From Chlorella sorokiniana (lineage: Eukaryota > Chlorophyta > Trebouxiophyceae > Chlorellales > Chlorellaceae), in NCBI GenBank assembly GCA_025917655.1, contig CP084614.1:1860001-1924000 (forward strand): a stretch of DNA of 64,000 nucleotides, given 5' to 3'. Within the stretch, counting starts at the first letter, position 1. Each line of letters begins with the position of its first letter. The notes beneath the pieces were generated by a model that was not told the origin of the DNA, searched no databases, and worked only from the letters and a program-made list of their open reading frames with translations. Below are positions 8,645-20,322 of the stretch, piece by piece. A program made the position numbers and the translations under genes.

Positions 8645-11600
8645 TCAGCGCTTGGACTGCAGCAGGCGCAGCGCGAGCGCCTCCTGCTCCTCCAGCGACA
8701 GGCCGCCGCCATCCCCCCCACTCTGCTGCTTCCTGCGCCTCTTAGCGGGCTGCGGCTCTGTGCGTCCGCCGTCGCCCTCGGCAGGCCGCTTCTGCTGCCG
8801 CTCCTGCGGCTGGGCCTCCTCCTGCCGCGCTGGCAGCATGCCCATGTGCGCCGCTTCGGGCGCGCCGCCGCGTCGCCGCCTGGGCGGGGCTGCGCCGTCG
8901 TCATCCGACGACTCCAGCAAATCCAGATCCACACCGCCCGCCTCGGAATCAGAATCAGATCCTGTTCCTGCGCCACGCCCTCCCCGGCCACCGGCGCCGT
9001 CCTCCGCCTCGCTGCTGGAGGCCCCGCTCTCATCGCCACTGCTCTCCCCGTCGCCGGCCAGCACCGCGGCGCCGCCGCTGTCGGCGGCCTCGCGCGCGAG
9101 CCGCTTGGCACGCCGCTCCTGCCGCTGCTGCTTGCGCAGCTGGCGCAGCTGCTCCCGGTCCTCGCGGTCGCGCTGCTGCATGAGGGCCCGCGCCGCCGCT
9201 GCACGCTGCGCCACGCTGGCGTGGATGCCCGTGTCCAGACCCTCTGGCGGCGCCGCACCGCCGCCTCCTTCTTCCTCGCGGTCGCCTCCAAACTGCGCCT
9301 CGTCCTGGGCCAGCAGGGCCAGCGGGTCGACAGCCTGCCCCTCGTCATCAAACACCACCCTGCGGGGAGAGCAAGGGGCAGGGGAGGGGCGGCAATCAGG
9401 GGCGCCACTGGAGCACACCCACCGGCTGGCAGCAGCCCGCGTCCGGCAGCACGGCAATGGCAGCGGGGGAGCGGCGCCTTGCCTGCTGCCCGAGACGGCA
9501 TGCGCCTTGATCTTCAGCGGCTTCTTCTTCTTCTTCTTGCCGCCCTCCGCCTCTGGCTGGGCCTCCGCGGCGCCCGCATGCGCCTCGGCGCCGCCGTCGT
9601 CGTCGTGAGTGAGCCGCCGCTTGACCACCAAGAAGTCGTCGTCGCGCTGCCGCCGCCGTCGTCGCTCCGTGCAAAGGCCTGCGCGGCTGCGCCGCGCTGC
9701 TCCCGCTGCCCCTCGCCCTCGCTTTCCTCCCCGCTCCCGCTCGCGGCGGCAGCTTCTGCGCCCGCCTGCTGCCGCGGCCTCCCGTTGGCTGCACCGCCGT
9801 TGGGCGCGCCCGCGGCCGCTGTCTGTGCATCGGCCGGGCCGCCGCCGCCCACCGCAACCTCCTGCACCCTCTTGCCCACGCGTTTGAGGAAGCGCAGCTT
9901 GGGCGCCGTGGGCAGCCCCATGCTGGAGGCGAACTCGGCGGCAGGAAGCTGTCGGGAGGGTAGGCAAGACGGCAGACAACTGATGAGGGGAGCGCGATGG
10001 GTGCGAGAGAGGGGCAGGGCTTGAATTGCAACGGCTGCACGGTGTTTTCAGGAGCTGAAGTTGACCCCCAAGCATTTGGCCTGGCATACAGGCGGCGGTG
10101 AGTTGGGGCAGCCGCAGCCGCGCACCTGCGTCACGTCAAACACCCTGCGATTTGGCTGCAGGAAGACAGAGCGCAAGTAGGAGACAAGGGCGCGCTGCGC
10201 CACCTCCTGCAGGCGCAGCGGCGTGGGGGTGGGGGGTTGGGGGGTAGGGCGCTTTCAGCCGCCTGCCTAGCTCAGCTGGCGGTTGTGAAGGTGGGCTTAT
10301 GCGCGGCGCTAGCGAGTGCTGGCACTAGCTTCAAGCTCAAGAGGCTGCTTTGCCAAGCAGGAAGGGCTCCATAGCTCTCCTTGACAGCCAGCTTAATGAA
10401 AGTTTAGATATATGCATCCCCTGCCCTCCCCACCCCACCCCCCACCCCGCCCCACATGCCAGGCCTGCCTCGATCCCCCCGCCTTTCCCCCGGCCTTGCC
10501 TTGAGCTCCGCATCCTTGGACAGCAGCGCCTGCAGCGCCGGCGTCACCGGCTGCACCTTGGCCGGGTTGTGCTTCAGCTGCTTCACCGGCACCTTGGCCT
10601 CCTCCAGCTGTGTTGTTGTTTTGTTGGGGGGGAGGCAGAGGGGCACGGAAAGCTTGGGAAGCGGGCCGCAGGAGGCTGCCCAGCAGCCCACCGCCGGCCC
10701 ACGCACAGCCTGGCCGCGCCGCCGTGCGGGCTCACCTGCGCCAGCATGCCCTCCCGCTCGCTGGGCAGCAGCAGCAGCAGGCCCTTGCCGCTGGACACGT
10801 AGCGGGCGGTGCGCCCCACACGGTGGATGTAGGCGGGCACGTCCTCCGGGCAGTCGGCCTGCGAGCGGTCGGGCGCCAGGGGCGGAGCTGGGTGGGAGGG
10901 ACCGGCTACTGCACCACGCCAGGGCCGGCCGGCAGCAAGATCCGCAGGATCTCAAAACTGGCCAGCTGGCCACAGCAGAGATCGCATAAAGGTGGCCGCA
11001 GCAGAGCGGGTGACAAAGAAGCTGCCTGTGCGCGCTGGATTGCACTGCTGGCGGCCGCACCCCCGCCCCCAGCAGCTGCAGGCCAGGGCCATCCCCGCCC
11101 ACCCACCTGCACCACCCAGTCCACCGTGGGGAAGTCGAGGCCGCGGGCGGCAATGTCGGTGGCGAACAGCACCATGGCCTTGGCCTCGCAGAACTCGTAA
11201 AATACTGTGGGGGAAGGGGGGTGGAGGCAGGGCAGACAAAGCCATCGTGGGCACAACGCAATGTCAAACAAGCTTGACCGCAGAAACGGCCCGCCACAGG
11301 AAAGTCAGCAGCGAAGGCCTGGGCCTGGCGGCGCCGCACACTAACCCCCATGCGCTTGTACTGGTTCATCTTGCCGTGCAGCGCGCAGCGGCACGCCCGG
11401 GCGCAGCTTGCGGAACGCCTCGAACAGGAAGCGCACTTGCTTGCAGGTGGACACAAAGATGATGGTCTTGGCCTGCGGAGGCGGCAGCAGCCGGAGCCTG
11501 AGCCCGCAGCAGCCCCTGGCTGAGAAGAGCTGACGGCCGGTGGGCTGCCTTCAGCCGCCAGGCAGCGCCCAGCAGCCCCCACCGCTCGCCTTGAGGTGGG

Positions 11601-13509
11601 TCTTGATGAAGGACCACAGTATGTCCACCTTCTGCTGCAGGTCACACACCATGTAGGCCTGCTGCAGGCGCAGCGGGTGGGCGCCGCCGCCTCGGCATGC
11701 ACCGAAACATATTCGGGGTCCTGCAGGCGGGTGGGAAGGGGGAGGCGGGGTTGGTGGCGCGCTGGGCGGCAAGGGCTTGGGTCACGGAACAAGAGGTGCC
11801 TGCTTCCCGTGCACTCAAGAGGCCGGCGCTTGGGCAGGCATCGCCGCAGCGGCGCGTGCCGCAGCTCGCGGCCAGCTGCGCGGCGCTGGCGCTGGAGGCG
11901 GCAGCGGCCCCACCTTGAGGCTGAGGCGAGCCAGGTCCTTGACGCTCTTGGTCTGCGTGGCGGAGAAGAGCAGGGTCTGGCGCTGGCGCGGGATGTTGGC
12001 CACGATGGCATTGAGCGTCACGGAGAAGCCCTGCGTGTGGAAGTGGAAGGGGCACGCGCCGGGCCGTGAGTGCAGCCCCCAACCACCCCCTCAACCCACT
12101 CGTGGAACCAGTTTTCCACGCAGAACCACAAGGAAGAGGAGCTGCCAAGCCCAAGGCCCTCGCGCCAGCTCCGCCGCAACGCCCCATGAAGGCGCCGCGC
12201 TCGCTGCTTGCGCCAGCCGGCACGCGGCATGAGAAGCACACCCCCGCCCGCGCACCATGTCCAGGATGCGGTCCGCCTCGTCCAGCACCAGCAGCAGCAG
12301 CTGGGAGGCGTCAAAGCCCGGGGTCTCGTCCATGTGCTGCAGCAGGCGCCCGGCGTGCACACCAGGATGTTCATGCCTGCGGGGGTGGTGGGAGGGGCGT
12401 GGCTCGCATGGGTGGAGAGCGGGAAGAGGCCGCTGGGCTTGACAGCCCGCACTGCGCCCGAACCGCAGAGAACTGGCCTGCGCACCATCCACAGCAACCC
12501 GGCCGGCTGGGGTGATGCACGTGCCCTGGGCCCCCGCCGCCCTCCTCTCCCCCACCCCCTCCCCTCGCTGCGGCTGCGCGCCCCACCCTGCACTCGCGTC
12601 TGCTCCTCCTTTACGTCCTTGCCGCCGATGAGCAGGCCAGCGGAGAAGTCGTGGCGGCGCCCCACCTTGCGCAGCTCGTCGAAAATCTGTCGGGGGCATG
12701 GCAGTGAGGGTAAGAGTCGGATTGGTAGAGGGGGCAGGGGAAGACTGCAGCTGTTGGACGTTCGCAGGTGTGCAAGAGAGCAAGTACAGGAGCTATGTCT
12801 GCAGCAGTTGCGACAGATGTTGCAGCAGGGGGGTGGGGGCCCGTAGGGCGGGAGGAAAGCAGGGGAGCCACCTGCAGCGCCAGCTCGCGCGTGGGCGAGA
12901 TGATCAGGGCCCCCAGACCATCCAGCTTGCTCCACCGCGCTCGGTACAGCTTCTCCACCACCGGCAGCAGGAAGGCCAGGGTTTTGCCTGCAGCACGGGG
13001 CACAGCGGTGCGTCGCAGCGCCCCATCCAGCCCCAAACCCGACATCTCAAGCAGCGCCCCACGTGTGCCAGCTTCCTTGGCCTTTGCGATCGTCATGGCA
13101 AACGGCACACGTCTTTGCAGCAGAGATGGGCACAGGGCGCACACCTGAGCCGGTCTTGGCTGCGCCCAGCACGTCGCGGCCGCACAGGGCATGCGGGAGG
13201 GCCGCCCGCTGCACCGCCGTCAACGTCACATACTTGGCCTCCCGCAGGCCCTGCTTACTGTACTCGCTGATGGGCAACTCATCGAAGTGTTTGGCAATCG
13301 CATAATTGGAAGGTGCCCCGCCCTCGCCGCTCTGCTGGCCCTGGGCTGCCGCTGGCGGCAGCGACAGGGGGTTACTGCCACGCGGCGGCGCCCTCCTCCA
13401 GCGCCCGCTCGATGGCCTCTATTTCCTCATTCTCTAGCTGACTACGCTTTTTCTGCTGCTTGTGAAACTGCTTGCGTTGCTTCTGCTTGCCGCCCTGCTT
13501 ATGCTGCAT
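8645..13509 (-). CDS. DDX10: Dbp4/DDX10-type DEAD-box RNA helicase (plant RH32-like)
   Basis: Nucleolar ATP-dependent RNA helicase; Dbp4/DDX10 acts in release of U14 snoRNA and 18S rRNA maturation in yeast and animals. Starts at ATG 13509 with a basic glutamine-rich leader ([19 protein letters not shown]). All helicase motifs are visible: Q-motif region [15 protein letters not shown], Walker [17 protein letters not shown] split by an intron, [63 protein letters not shown] and [10 protein letters not shown]. The family-specific C-terminal extension follows ([15 protein letters not shown], then [46 protein letters not shown]) and ends in an acidic/basic region, LRLLQSKR. About ten introns. The stop lies 7 bp from the open frame of the convergent wax synthase gene. 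Confidence 0.92.
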
Positions 13510-13987
13510 GCTGGTGCGTTGCTAGAGGCGCTCAACACACATGCATGGGCGGCAAGGTGCGAGGTTCCGGCTAAGGATGCGAGTGTCGCCCCTCTGTCGG
13601 CCTTCACCCTCGCTATGAAAAAAACGGCGGCTGCTGCTGAGGTGGAGAGTCGTGGCATTCTTCTCGCTCCGCCGCCTTGGTGTGGACGGAGGGTTTATAT
13701 GGTTGGTTTATCGCGTTGAGGTACTCAGACGTAGTTCATCTCTTCCTTATAGACGTGAAAGGCACGCTTGATCGACCCAGCTCTCTTTGTTCCTCTCCCA
13801 CCGTCATTTGTTTCGTTCTGTCCCCACCTGGCGCAGCTTTAGAGCATCTACAGCAATCAATTGGCCCGCGCTGAAACCCATTACGGGTGGAGGCTGGCCA
13901 GTCGAGTTGCCGCTCCGCCAGCGGAGTGCCGTCTGCTGTCCAAGGGCCATCCCCTGAGCAAGGCACCAAGCGCTGCAGACCTGCCCG
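13510..13987. other. intergenic, divergent promoters of helicase and small membrane gene
   Basis: About 480 bp between the helicase start and the next rightward gene. On the minus strand a TATAAA lies at 13699-13694, some 185 bp upstream of the helicase ATG, and could serve as its core promoter. No credible coding sequence was seen. Confidence 0.4.
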
Positions 13988-14541
13988 ATGCCGCTCACAG
14001 TGTTCGATGGAGCTCTGCTGGGAGCAGGCATGCTGTTTGCTGGTGGCGCCACCTTTGCCTACAAGCGGAAGCAGACCAGGGCCTTCAAGGCACGCAGCAC
14101 ACCTGACCAGAGAGCGGCCCCATGGCTGATCTGCCTTGTGGCTGTGCTTCACCTTGCAACAGTCGTTTCACAGCTGGCCCTCTGTCGTGTGCCGACGCGT
14201 GCTGCTGCTTCCCGTGCAGGCGCTGTACTTCTTGTCCTGGCCCACCCTGGGCTCTGCCCTGGTCCTCACCCTGATGCCGTCTGAGAAGAAGATGGAGGAG
14301 GTGGGCAGGCACAGCGGCCGGGCACGCCCGCGCAGGGCACAGCTGAGCTGGTTCTGGCTGCCGTGGCATGCTCCGACAGTCTCGCGGCCGCCTGGCAACT
14401 GCCCAGCTTCCCTCTGCTGTGCCTCCGCAGGAGCTGCGGCAGGCTGGCTTCAGCCAGCAGGAGCTGGATGAGCGGAGGGCAGCGACGCAGAAGCAGCTTG
14501 AAACTTTGCGAGCGGCTGCGAATGATGGGCTGGACAAGTGA
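13988..14541 (+). CDS. small two-pass membrane protein of unknown function, 113 aa
   Basis: Three exons (13988-14137, 14220-14300, 14431-14541) join in frame with no breaks, giving 113 residues. Residues about 7-24 (DGALLGAGMLFAGGATFAY) and about 46-66 (PWLICLALYFLSWPTLGSAL) are hydrophobic and probably membrane-spanning, separated by a basic loop (KRKQTRAFKARS). The C-terminal 35 residues are charged and helical (QQELDERRAATQKQLETL). No catalytic motif and no family recognised. The orientation (short N-terminus, basic loop, soluble helix) resembles small mitochondrial or plastid inner-membrane assembly factors, but that is only a resemblance. Exon 1/2 junction is the least certain. Confidence 0.5.
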
Positions 14542-14844
14542 ACATGCTACGAGCGGGGGTGTGGGGATGTCGCCTGCCACCGGCCATGTCGATACCTGCA
14601 TGCTGGCAGGATTGCGTTTAGAGCTTGACTCAAACCACTTTGTGTGAAGCTGCAATATCCTGCTGATTGCCAAGTCTCACCATCGCTGTGGCTGCGCGAC
14701 CAACTGGCGCTGCATGCACGCTGCGCTGTCCACAATGGTCGGCTGCCAACACGCTTCCTGCCGCCTTCATTGCGGTGGTTCGCACTAAGAGCACTGCCTG
14801 GTGCAGCTTGGAACCAGTTGGACGCGACGGCAGCTGCGACAAAA
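14542..14844. other. intergenic between two rightward genes
   Basis: About 300 bp that should hold the 3' end of the small membrane gene and the promoter of the phytocyanin-like gene. No recognisable element seen. Confidence 0.3.
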
Positions 14845-16002
14845 ATGAGGCACACGCCACAAGTTGGGCTCCTCCTCGCGGCCTTGGTAGCATTGAGTTT
14901 CCCACGAAATGCAGCCGCAATTATAAGTGCGCAAGGCTGCTGCCCAGCCACAACCACCGAGCAACTGCACTCCGCGTGCAGCTGCCGGCTGCCTTGCTTC
15001 TCCCGTGGCGCTTCCCAGTGCATGAGCTTTGCAATGCGCCCGGTGCAGGCAGGCGGCCTATTGCAGCTGAGCGCCGTGCAAGCTTCTCTTCCTGGTCTGC
15101 CGCTCACCCGCGCCTTGTTGCTCGCTGTGTGCAGGCTGCGGGGGCAAGTGCTGGCAGGAATACTTCGTGGAGTGGGGAGTGGGCACGCTTGGGCCCATAT
15201 GCATGTGTCCTGGCGGCAACTCCACTGCAATTTTCACGTGGTCGGGCACAGGTGGGAGCGCAATACAGCGCCAAGCTGGGACGCGGTGCTACCGGTGCCA
15301 TGGAGCGCACCTCCACCCACATGCGGTTGTTTGCACACACGCAAACCAACCCTTGCGTCCTGTACAACAGCAGCGCTCCGAGTTTCCCTGCACTCACACA
15401 GCGTTTGCCCCCTGCACCTCGCTTGCCCAGACATCCACGGCGTGTTTCAGATCCCCAGCGATGCGTGCCCCACCAACTACACCGCCTGGAAGACCGACAC
15501 GTATCAGGAGCTGGCGCCCGTCAGCCAAGTGAGACGCCGCGAGTGCGATGCCGATCGCTGTGGCTGCAGCCGGTCCGCAGCTCGTCGCCCCGCTGTCGCT
15601 GGCTGGCGGCCGCCCTAACCCCTTCAGCACACGCTCCCGTGCTGCCGCCTGCAGACTGGTCAGTACCTGTGGCGGCTGCCAGCCGAGGACGGCGATTATT
15701 GGGTGACCAGCCAGTACCCGAACGACTGCCCGAATGGTGGGCCTGCAGGGTGCTGCCTGCATGCTTGCTTGTCATGTCCCGCTTCCAGCGCCCACCACCT
15801 CAAAGCCAGCTGAACCCACGCTCGTGCACAGGCCTGCTGCTGTGCGCCGCTGCTGGTCACCTGCCATTGCGCACCTGCCTCTGTCCTTTGCACAGGAATC
15901 CTGGCGCAGTTCCGTGTCACCAGCAGCGGTACATGCACAGCGCTGCAGCTGGGTGCCGGCATTGGAGCAGCTGTGCTGGCGCTGCTGGCGGTGGGGTTGT
16001 GA
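14845..16002 (+). CDS. phytocyanin-like secreted protein lacking copper ligands
   Basis: Five exons (14845-14926, 15135-15251, 15431-15528, 15655-15736, 15896-16002) join cleanly to encode 161 residues. Residues 1-25 (MRHTPQVGLLLAALVALSF...NAAA) are a signal peptide. The mature part has a Cys-rich start (SCGGKCWQEYFVEWGVG, ICMCPGG) and a cupredoxin-like core: FTWSGTDIHGVFQIP, GQYLWRLPAEDGDYWVTSQY and NDCPNGG. The C-terminus is a short hydrophobic tail (LGAGIGAAVLALLAVGL) typical of GPI-anchor attachment signals. In copper phytocyanins the Cys and second His ligands sit in a CxxPxHC-type loop; here the matching loop reads VTSQYPNDC, so those ligands are absent although the first His (IHGVF) remains. 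This resembles early-nodulin-like, copper-free members. Probable cell-surface or wall protein; function unknown. Confidence 0.68.
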
Positions 16003-16024
16003 GGCCTCTCAGCGCTGCCTGTTG

Positions 16025-16029
16025 TGTAA
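16025..16029 (+). terminator. TGTAA poly(A) signal of the phytocyanin-like gene
   Basis: TGTAA lies 23 bp after the stop codon. It is the common polyadenylation signal in chlorophyte green algae. Confidence 0.5.
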
Positions 16030-16275
16030 TTATCGCTACCCATCTCCTTGCGCTTGACACGCTGCTGCTTTCCTCTACCTTATTCTCTTGCTGTATTGAC
16101 GTTGCATTCGCCGCTTGTACGTTGCCAAACGCAAACAAAACCCGACTGTATGGAAAGCCTTCCTTCTTGCCAACGCTCCCTCGCACTCGTGCACACAGCG
16201 AGGGCCTCGCTGTCATGGCTGTATGCCTGCAGGCTGGGCCCCGGGTGCTTCGGCCCTCGCCTCCACCGCGCCATG

Positions 16276-18335
16276 TCAGCAGCCTCGGGCGTCGCCCTGA
16301 AACGACACAAACACACGCAGCACCTGGGCGCAGTCGTTCTCCACAGCCAGGTCCATGGCGGTGGCGCCCCCGCATCCACCGCCCGCCCGTCTGCGCCCGC
16401 TCCAGCAGCATGCGCGCCACCGCCCCCGCATCCGCCAGCGCGGCCCAGTGCAGCGGGGTGCGGCGGTGCACGGCGTCGCACGCTGCGATGCCCGCGCGCC
16501 CCTGCGGCAAGCTAGGGGGAAGAGCGGCTTTGAAGTGCCCTGCCTGCCCACAGGCCTGCACAATGGACGGTGCGCAGCACATGCTGCCTAGAGTGCGTCA
16601 TGCCCCTGCGCTATGCCTGCCCACCACGCTTCGCAATTGAGCCCACCTGGCCAGCAGCGTGGCCACTGAGCCTTCGTGCCCAAACAGCGCGGCCGCAACC
16701 AGCGGCGTCACGCCTGCGCGGTTGCAGCTGTCCGCCGCCGCCCCGCCTCGAGCAGCGCCTCCACGGCGGCGGCGTGCCCGCGGCGTGCGGCCAGCAGCAG
16801 CGGCGTGTCCCTGCACACGAGCGGAGGTTGGGCCGGCATGTTTGATGGAAGCTGCCAGGGGCAACAGCACCAGAGCAGCCTCCCTCTACAGACGAGGAAG
16901 GCAGCTGTGAGCCACGCAGTTGGGAGCAACGCAGCTGTGCCCACACCCAATTCCTGCCGCTCGCCCCCGCCTCACCCCTCGTCGTCTACGTCTTGAACAC
17001 CCCGCCCGCCACCCCCTTCCAGCAGACCCTGCAGCACACGCGTCATGCCGTGGTGCGCAGCCCAGTGCAGCGCCGTCCGGCCGTCCAAACGTGCGGGCCC
17101 CGGCACCGCACCCGCCTCCTGCAGCGCCTCGGCCGTGCGACGGAAGCCTGCCGCCACCGCGGCCAGCAGGGGGTGACGCCCGAGTCGTCGGCTGCATTGG
17201 GGTCTGCCCGACGGCGCAGCAGCGCCTCCACGCAGTGGCAGTGCCCCGCCTCTGCAGCTCGAAGGGCAGGCACACCCAACCAGAGGCTCATGTCCAGCAG
17301 CGGCGGGGGCAAGGCGCTGCCAGCGGCCTCCTTCAAGGCCGCTTCCAGCAGCCCTGCCCACAGACTAGCGAGCCCCGCGGGTTTTCAAGCTGCGCAAGGC
17401 CTGGAAGCGCACCGGCGGCCAGCAGCAGGGGCGTTGCGCCACCAGCGCCCGCGCCCCGCGTCAGCCCCCGCCTCCAACAGCAGCTCCATGAGGCCGCGGT
17501 GGCCGGCAGCGGCGGCGTACGCCACAGGCGTCATGCCATCCCTATCTGCCGCCTGCAAGCGGCAGCAGGGCAGCCGCCACAGCGGCAGAGCGGTCGGTTG
17601 CATATTGAACAAGCAGTGACCAAGCATGTTGTGGCCGCGTGCAAGCTGGCAGAGGGGAGTGGAGGAGGCTCTGCCCCGAGCGACAACCAATGACCCAGCA
17701 GCAGCGCGGCTCGGCCTCACGTTTACATCAGCGCCACGCGCCAGCAGGAGCTGCGCGGCGCCGTAGTCGCCGTTGGCGGCGGCAAAGTGGAGCGGGAGCG
17801 GCCCAGAGCGTCGGCGGGCAGGGGGGGCGGCTGCGCGAGGCTGGCTGGCGCCTGGGACATGGCATCCAGCAGCAGCTGCAGGGGCGCACAGCACACACGG
17901 TGGCATGTGTCTCGCGAGCTGGCAGGAATGGTGATGGATGTTGTGCAGAAGCGCAGGCGATGGGCGATGGGACGAGAGGGCCGCACCTCCAAAACGTCGC
18001 GCTGCCCGCTGCAGGCAGCCTGCAGCACGGAAAAGCCCAGCGGTGTACGCTGCTTGGGAAGCAGGCTTTGCACCCGGGTCACGTTTCCAGCGCGAATGGC
18101 TGCAGCCAGGATCTGCGGCCGGGGGAGGGTAGCAACTGCTGTGAGCGGCGAAGGCAGCGGAACGGGCGCCTGACACCTGAAGCAGCACCCTAGAACAAGC
18201 CCTGCCGGCTCAATGGCATCATCAACTTCCGGGAAACTGTGAATACAAGGGTGAGGAGCCTCTGCGCCCTGCTCCGCTCACATCCACATTGTCGTCCTCT
18301 GGCTCCACAACCCAAACCTGCACCGTGTTGGTCAT
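16276..18335 (-). CDS. ankyrin-repeat protein
   Basis: Likely protein-interaction scaffold. The proposed start at 18335 gives MTNTVQVWVVEPEDDNVD, then exons carry successive ankyrin repeats: LAAAIRAGNVTRVQSLL, PLPLHFAAANGDYGAAQLLL, GMTPVAYAAAAGHRGLMELL, VPALRAAEAGHCHCVEALL, GRTALHWAAHHGMTRVLQGL, DTPLLLAARRGHAAAVEALL, GVTPLVAAALFGHEGSVATL and TPLHWAALADAGAVARMLL. The last exon ends AMDLAVENDCAQVLRVFVSF...DARGC before TGA at 16278-16276. No second domain is visible, so pathway and partner are unknown. An in-frame ATG at 18509 would add 58 residues but would overlap the promoter region of the divergent F-box-like gene. Some exons show frame slips in GC runs (for example near 17180). Confidence 0.75.
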
Positions 18336-18491
18336 CCTGGCGAGAAATATGCAGAGTGAGCCTGGCTTCACAATTAGTTTAGGGCGCGGCCCATGGAAGG
18401 CCCGGAAGAATCGCACGACACGATTTGCACATGGCAAGGGCCGCTCTACTTTAATTCTGCGGCAGTTCGCATCGAGTTGGGCAGCTTGATC

Positions 18492-20268
18492 ATGGAATGC
18501 GAGGTACATTGCTCCCAGAGCTAGCAGGCTCGAGAACTTGGATCACATGCGGAGGCACTTGCTGAAGTCGCACTCTCTCGCTCGCTCTTGCTGTAGGCTT
18601 TACACGATGCCGGTTGGAATGTTCTGCCGACAGACCTGCTGCACGGCATCATAGCAACAGCCGTGGGCGCCAGCGCCGCTGCCTGCCCGCCCAAGTCCGA
18701 AGGCCGGCCTCCCAGCCTTGCATGCGTGGCTGAGCTGCTGCACGCCGTTCAAGCCTGCTGTCGCCATTGGAAGCATGCCGTCGCAACAGCAGACCTACCC
18801 TTGCGGGTGACTGTGGGCCGTTCGGCTCTGACGCCACGCCCGACACCAACGCTTTGGGCCCTGCCCCGCTGCTGAAGTGGCTGGCCAGCCACCCGCTGGC
18901 TGCGCTCCACTTTGCGACATCGAACTTTGCGGGGTGCAGCCCACGCGAGGTGCAGCAGTTGGCCTGCGAGCTACTGACGTCTGCACGAGTGCACCAAGCA
19001 TCAGGCAAGGGGCTCTTCATTCCACAGCCTTCAGAGAGCGACCCTTATGCCTGCTGTGCGGGTCCCCACCTTCCTGCCCCCTGCCCTGCAGCCAGCACCC
19101 TGCGCGAGCTGGCGGTGTGGGACTTTGTGTGCTCGCGCCCGCTCTGCGCCCAGCTGCCCCGCTTCCCGCACCTCCGCTCCCTCACCCTCACCGCCTACTT
19201 GGTCGACTTGGGTGCGGCGCTGCGCCGCTGCGGATGCATGCGCTGCCAGCGCACTCGCTCACCGCCGTCCAGTCACTGCCTGCTTAGATCTCATCGCTCT
19301 GGTGTGTGTCTGGGCACGCGCAGACACCGTTTGATTCGATTCCCTGTGTTTACCTGCAGACCTTGAGCCCCTGCGCCAGCTGCCGCTGCTGGAGGCCCTG
19401 CACGTGGAGGCGGAGGCGGTGCCGCGCCTGGCGGCCCTGCCCCCACCCTGCGCTCGCTCTCCCTCTCCTGCTTCGCAAACTCGGCGCGGTGAGGCCTGAC
19501 CACGCGTCCGCACGGCCGGGCTGGCCCCTGCCCACCTCAACGCACCCCCAATGCGCCTGACCCGCCATGCCCCGTGTTCCTGCCCTGCCGCCGCCCCGGC
19601 AGCCAGCCTCGCGGTTCAGCCTGCCCCTGTGCCTCCCCCGCAGCGTGTCGCTGCCGCGCCACCTGCAGCTGGAGGCGCTGACCGTCTGCTGCCCCGGCCA
19701 GCCGGTGTTCCTGGGCCTGGACCGCGCCCTGGCGCAGTGCCGCAGCATCCACGTCACCGCCGCCAAGATCCACCTGCTGTTGCGTGTGAGCCCAGCCAGG
19801 GGGAAAGGCTGAGCCGAGCCCAGCTGGCAGGGCATGCGGAGGCAACAGCCGGAATCGAACCATCTCCTGCCAGTGTGCCCGCCCTGGCCGCCGCAAGTAA
19901 TGGGCGCCATGGCTGCCATGCGCTGCAGGTGGGCGAGCCGGAAAGGCGTGGCGGCTGCGAGGCAGCTCTGCTGCAGGCGTTTTGCGGCAGCAGCGCGGCC
20001 CGCGAGCTGCGCCTGGCCGCCCCGCCAGGGGGAGCTGCAGGCCAGCCTGAGCGCGCCGCCCTTGGAGGCTGTGGGCCCAGCTGTGATGGCGCTGCAGGGC
20101 CGCCGCGGCGTGTCGGCCCGCCTGGCACCCCTGCGCGTCGTGAAAGCTGTGGAGCGGGCCAGAGCAGACGGCGGCAGCGCCTGCCTGGTCAGCTTGGAGT
20201 GGGAGCCCGCCCCAGCGGGCTCCCACCTGGCTCCGCCTGCCTGCACAGTCCTCACGTTACGCAAATAG
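18492..20268 (+). CDS. F-box/LRR-like protein
   Basis: Likely leucine-rich-repeat protein, possibly an SCF ubiquitin-ligase substrate adaptor. A tiny first exon MECE (ATG 18492) spliced to ALHDAGWNVLPTDLLHGIIA is proposed; the LPTDLL...I-IATAV stretch followed by HAVQACCRHWKHAV resembles an F-box. Later exons hold irregular leucine-rich repeats: TLRELAVWDFVCSRPL, FPHLRSLTLTAYLVDL, LEPLRQLPLLEALHVEAEAV, LRSLSLSCFANSA, RHLQLEALTVCCPGQPVFL and CRSIHVTAAKIHLLLR. The last exon ends CTVLTLRK before TAG 20266-20268. Internal exon junctions and frame between 19930 and 20060 are uncertain. Its start is 157 bp from that of the divergent ankyrin gene, so the two may share a promoter. Confidence 0.6.
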
Positions 20269-20317
20269 CCCTGCCTGCCATCGCCAGCTCATGACGAGCT
20301 GGCTTGCTCATCTTTGC

Positions 20318-20322
20318 TGTAA
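20318..20322 (+). terminator. TGTAA poly(A) signal of the F-box/LRR-like gene
   Basis: TGTAA 50 bp after the stop codon; chlorophyte-type polyadenylation signal. Confidence 0.5.

Noticed and set aside
8465-10024. 519-codon plus-strand frame opposite the helicase C-terminus
   Set aside because: Mirror of the low-complexity helicase tail; no conserved motif.
14667-16640. 657-codon plus-strand frame over the phytocyanin-like gene
   Set aside because: Runs through introns and the intergenic space; a five-exon model in other frames splices cleanly into a signal-peptide protein.
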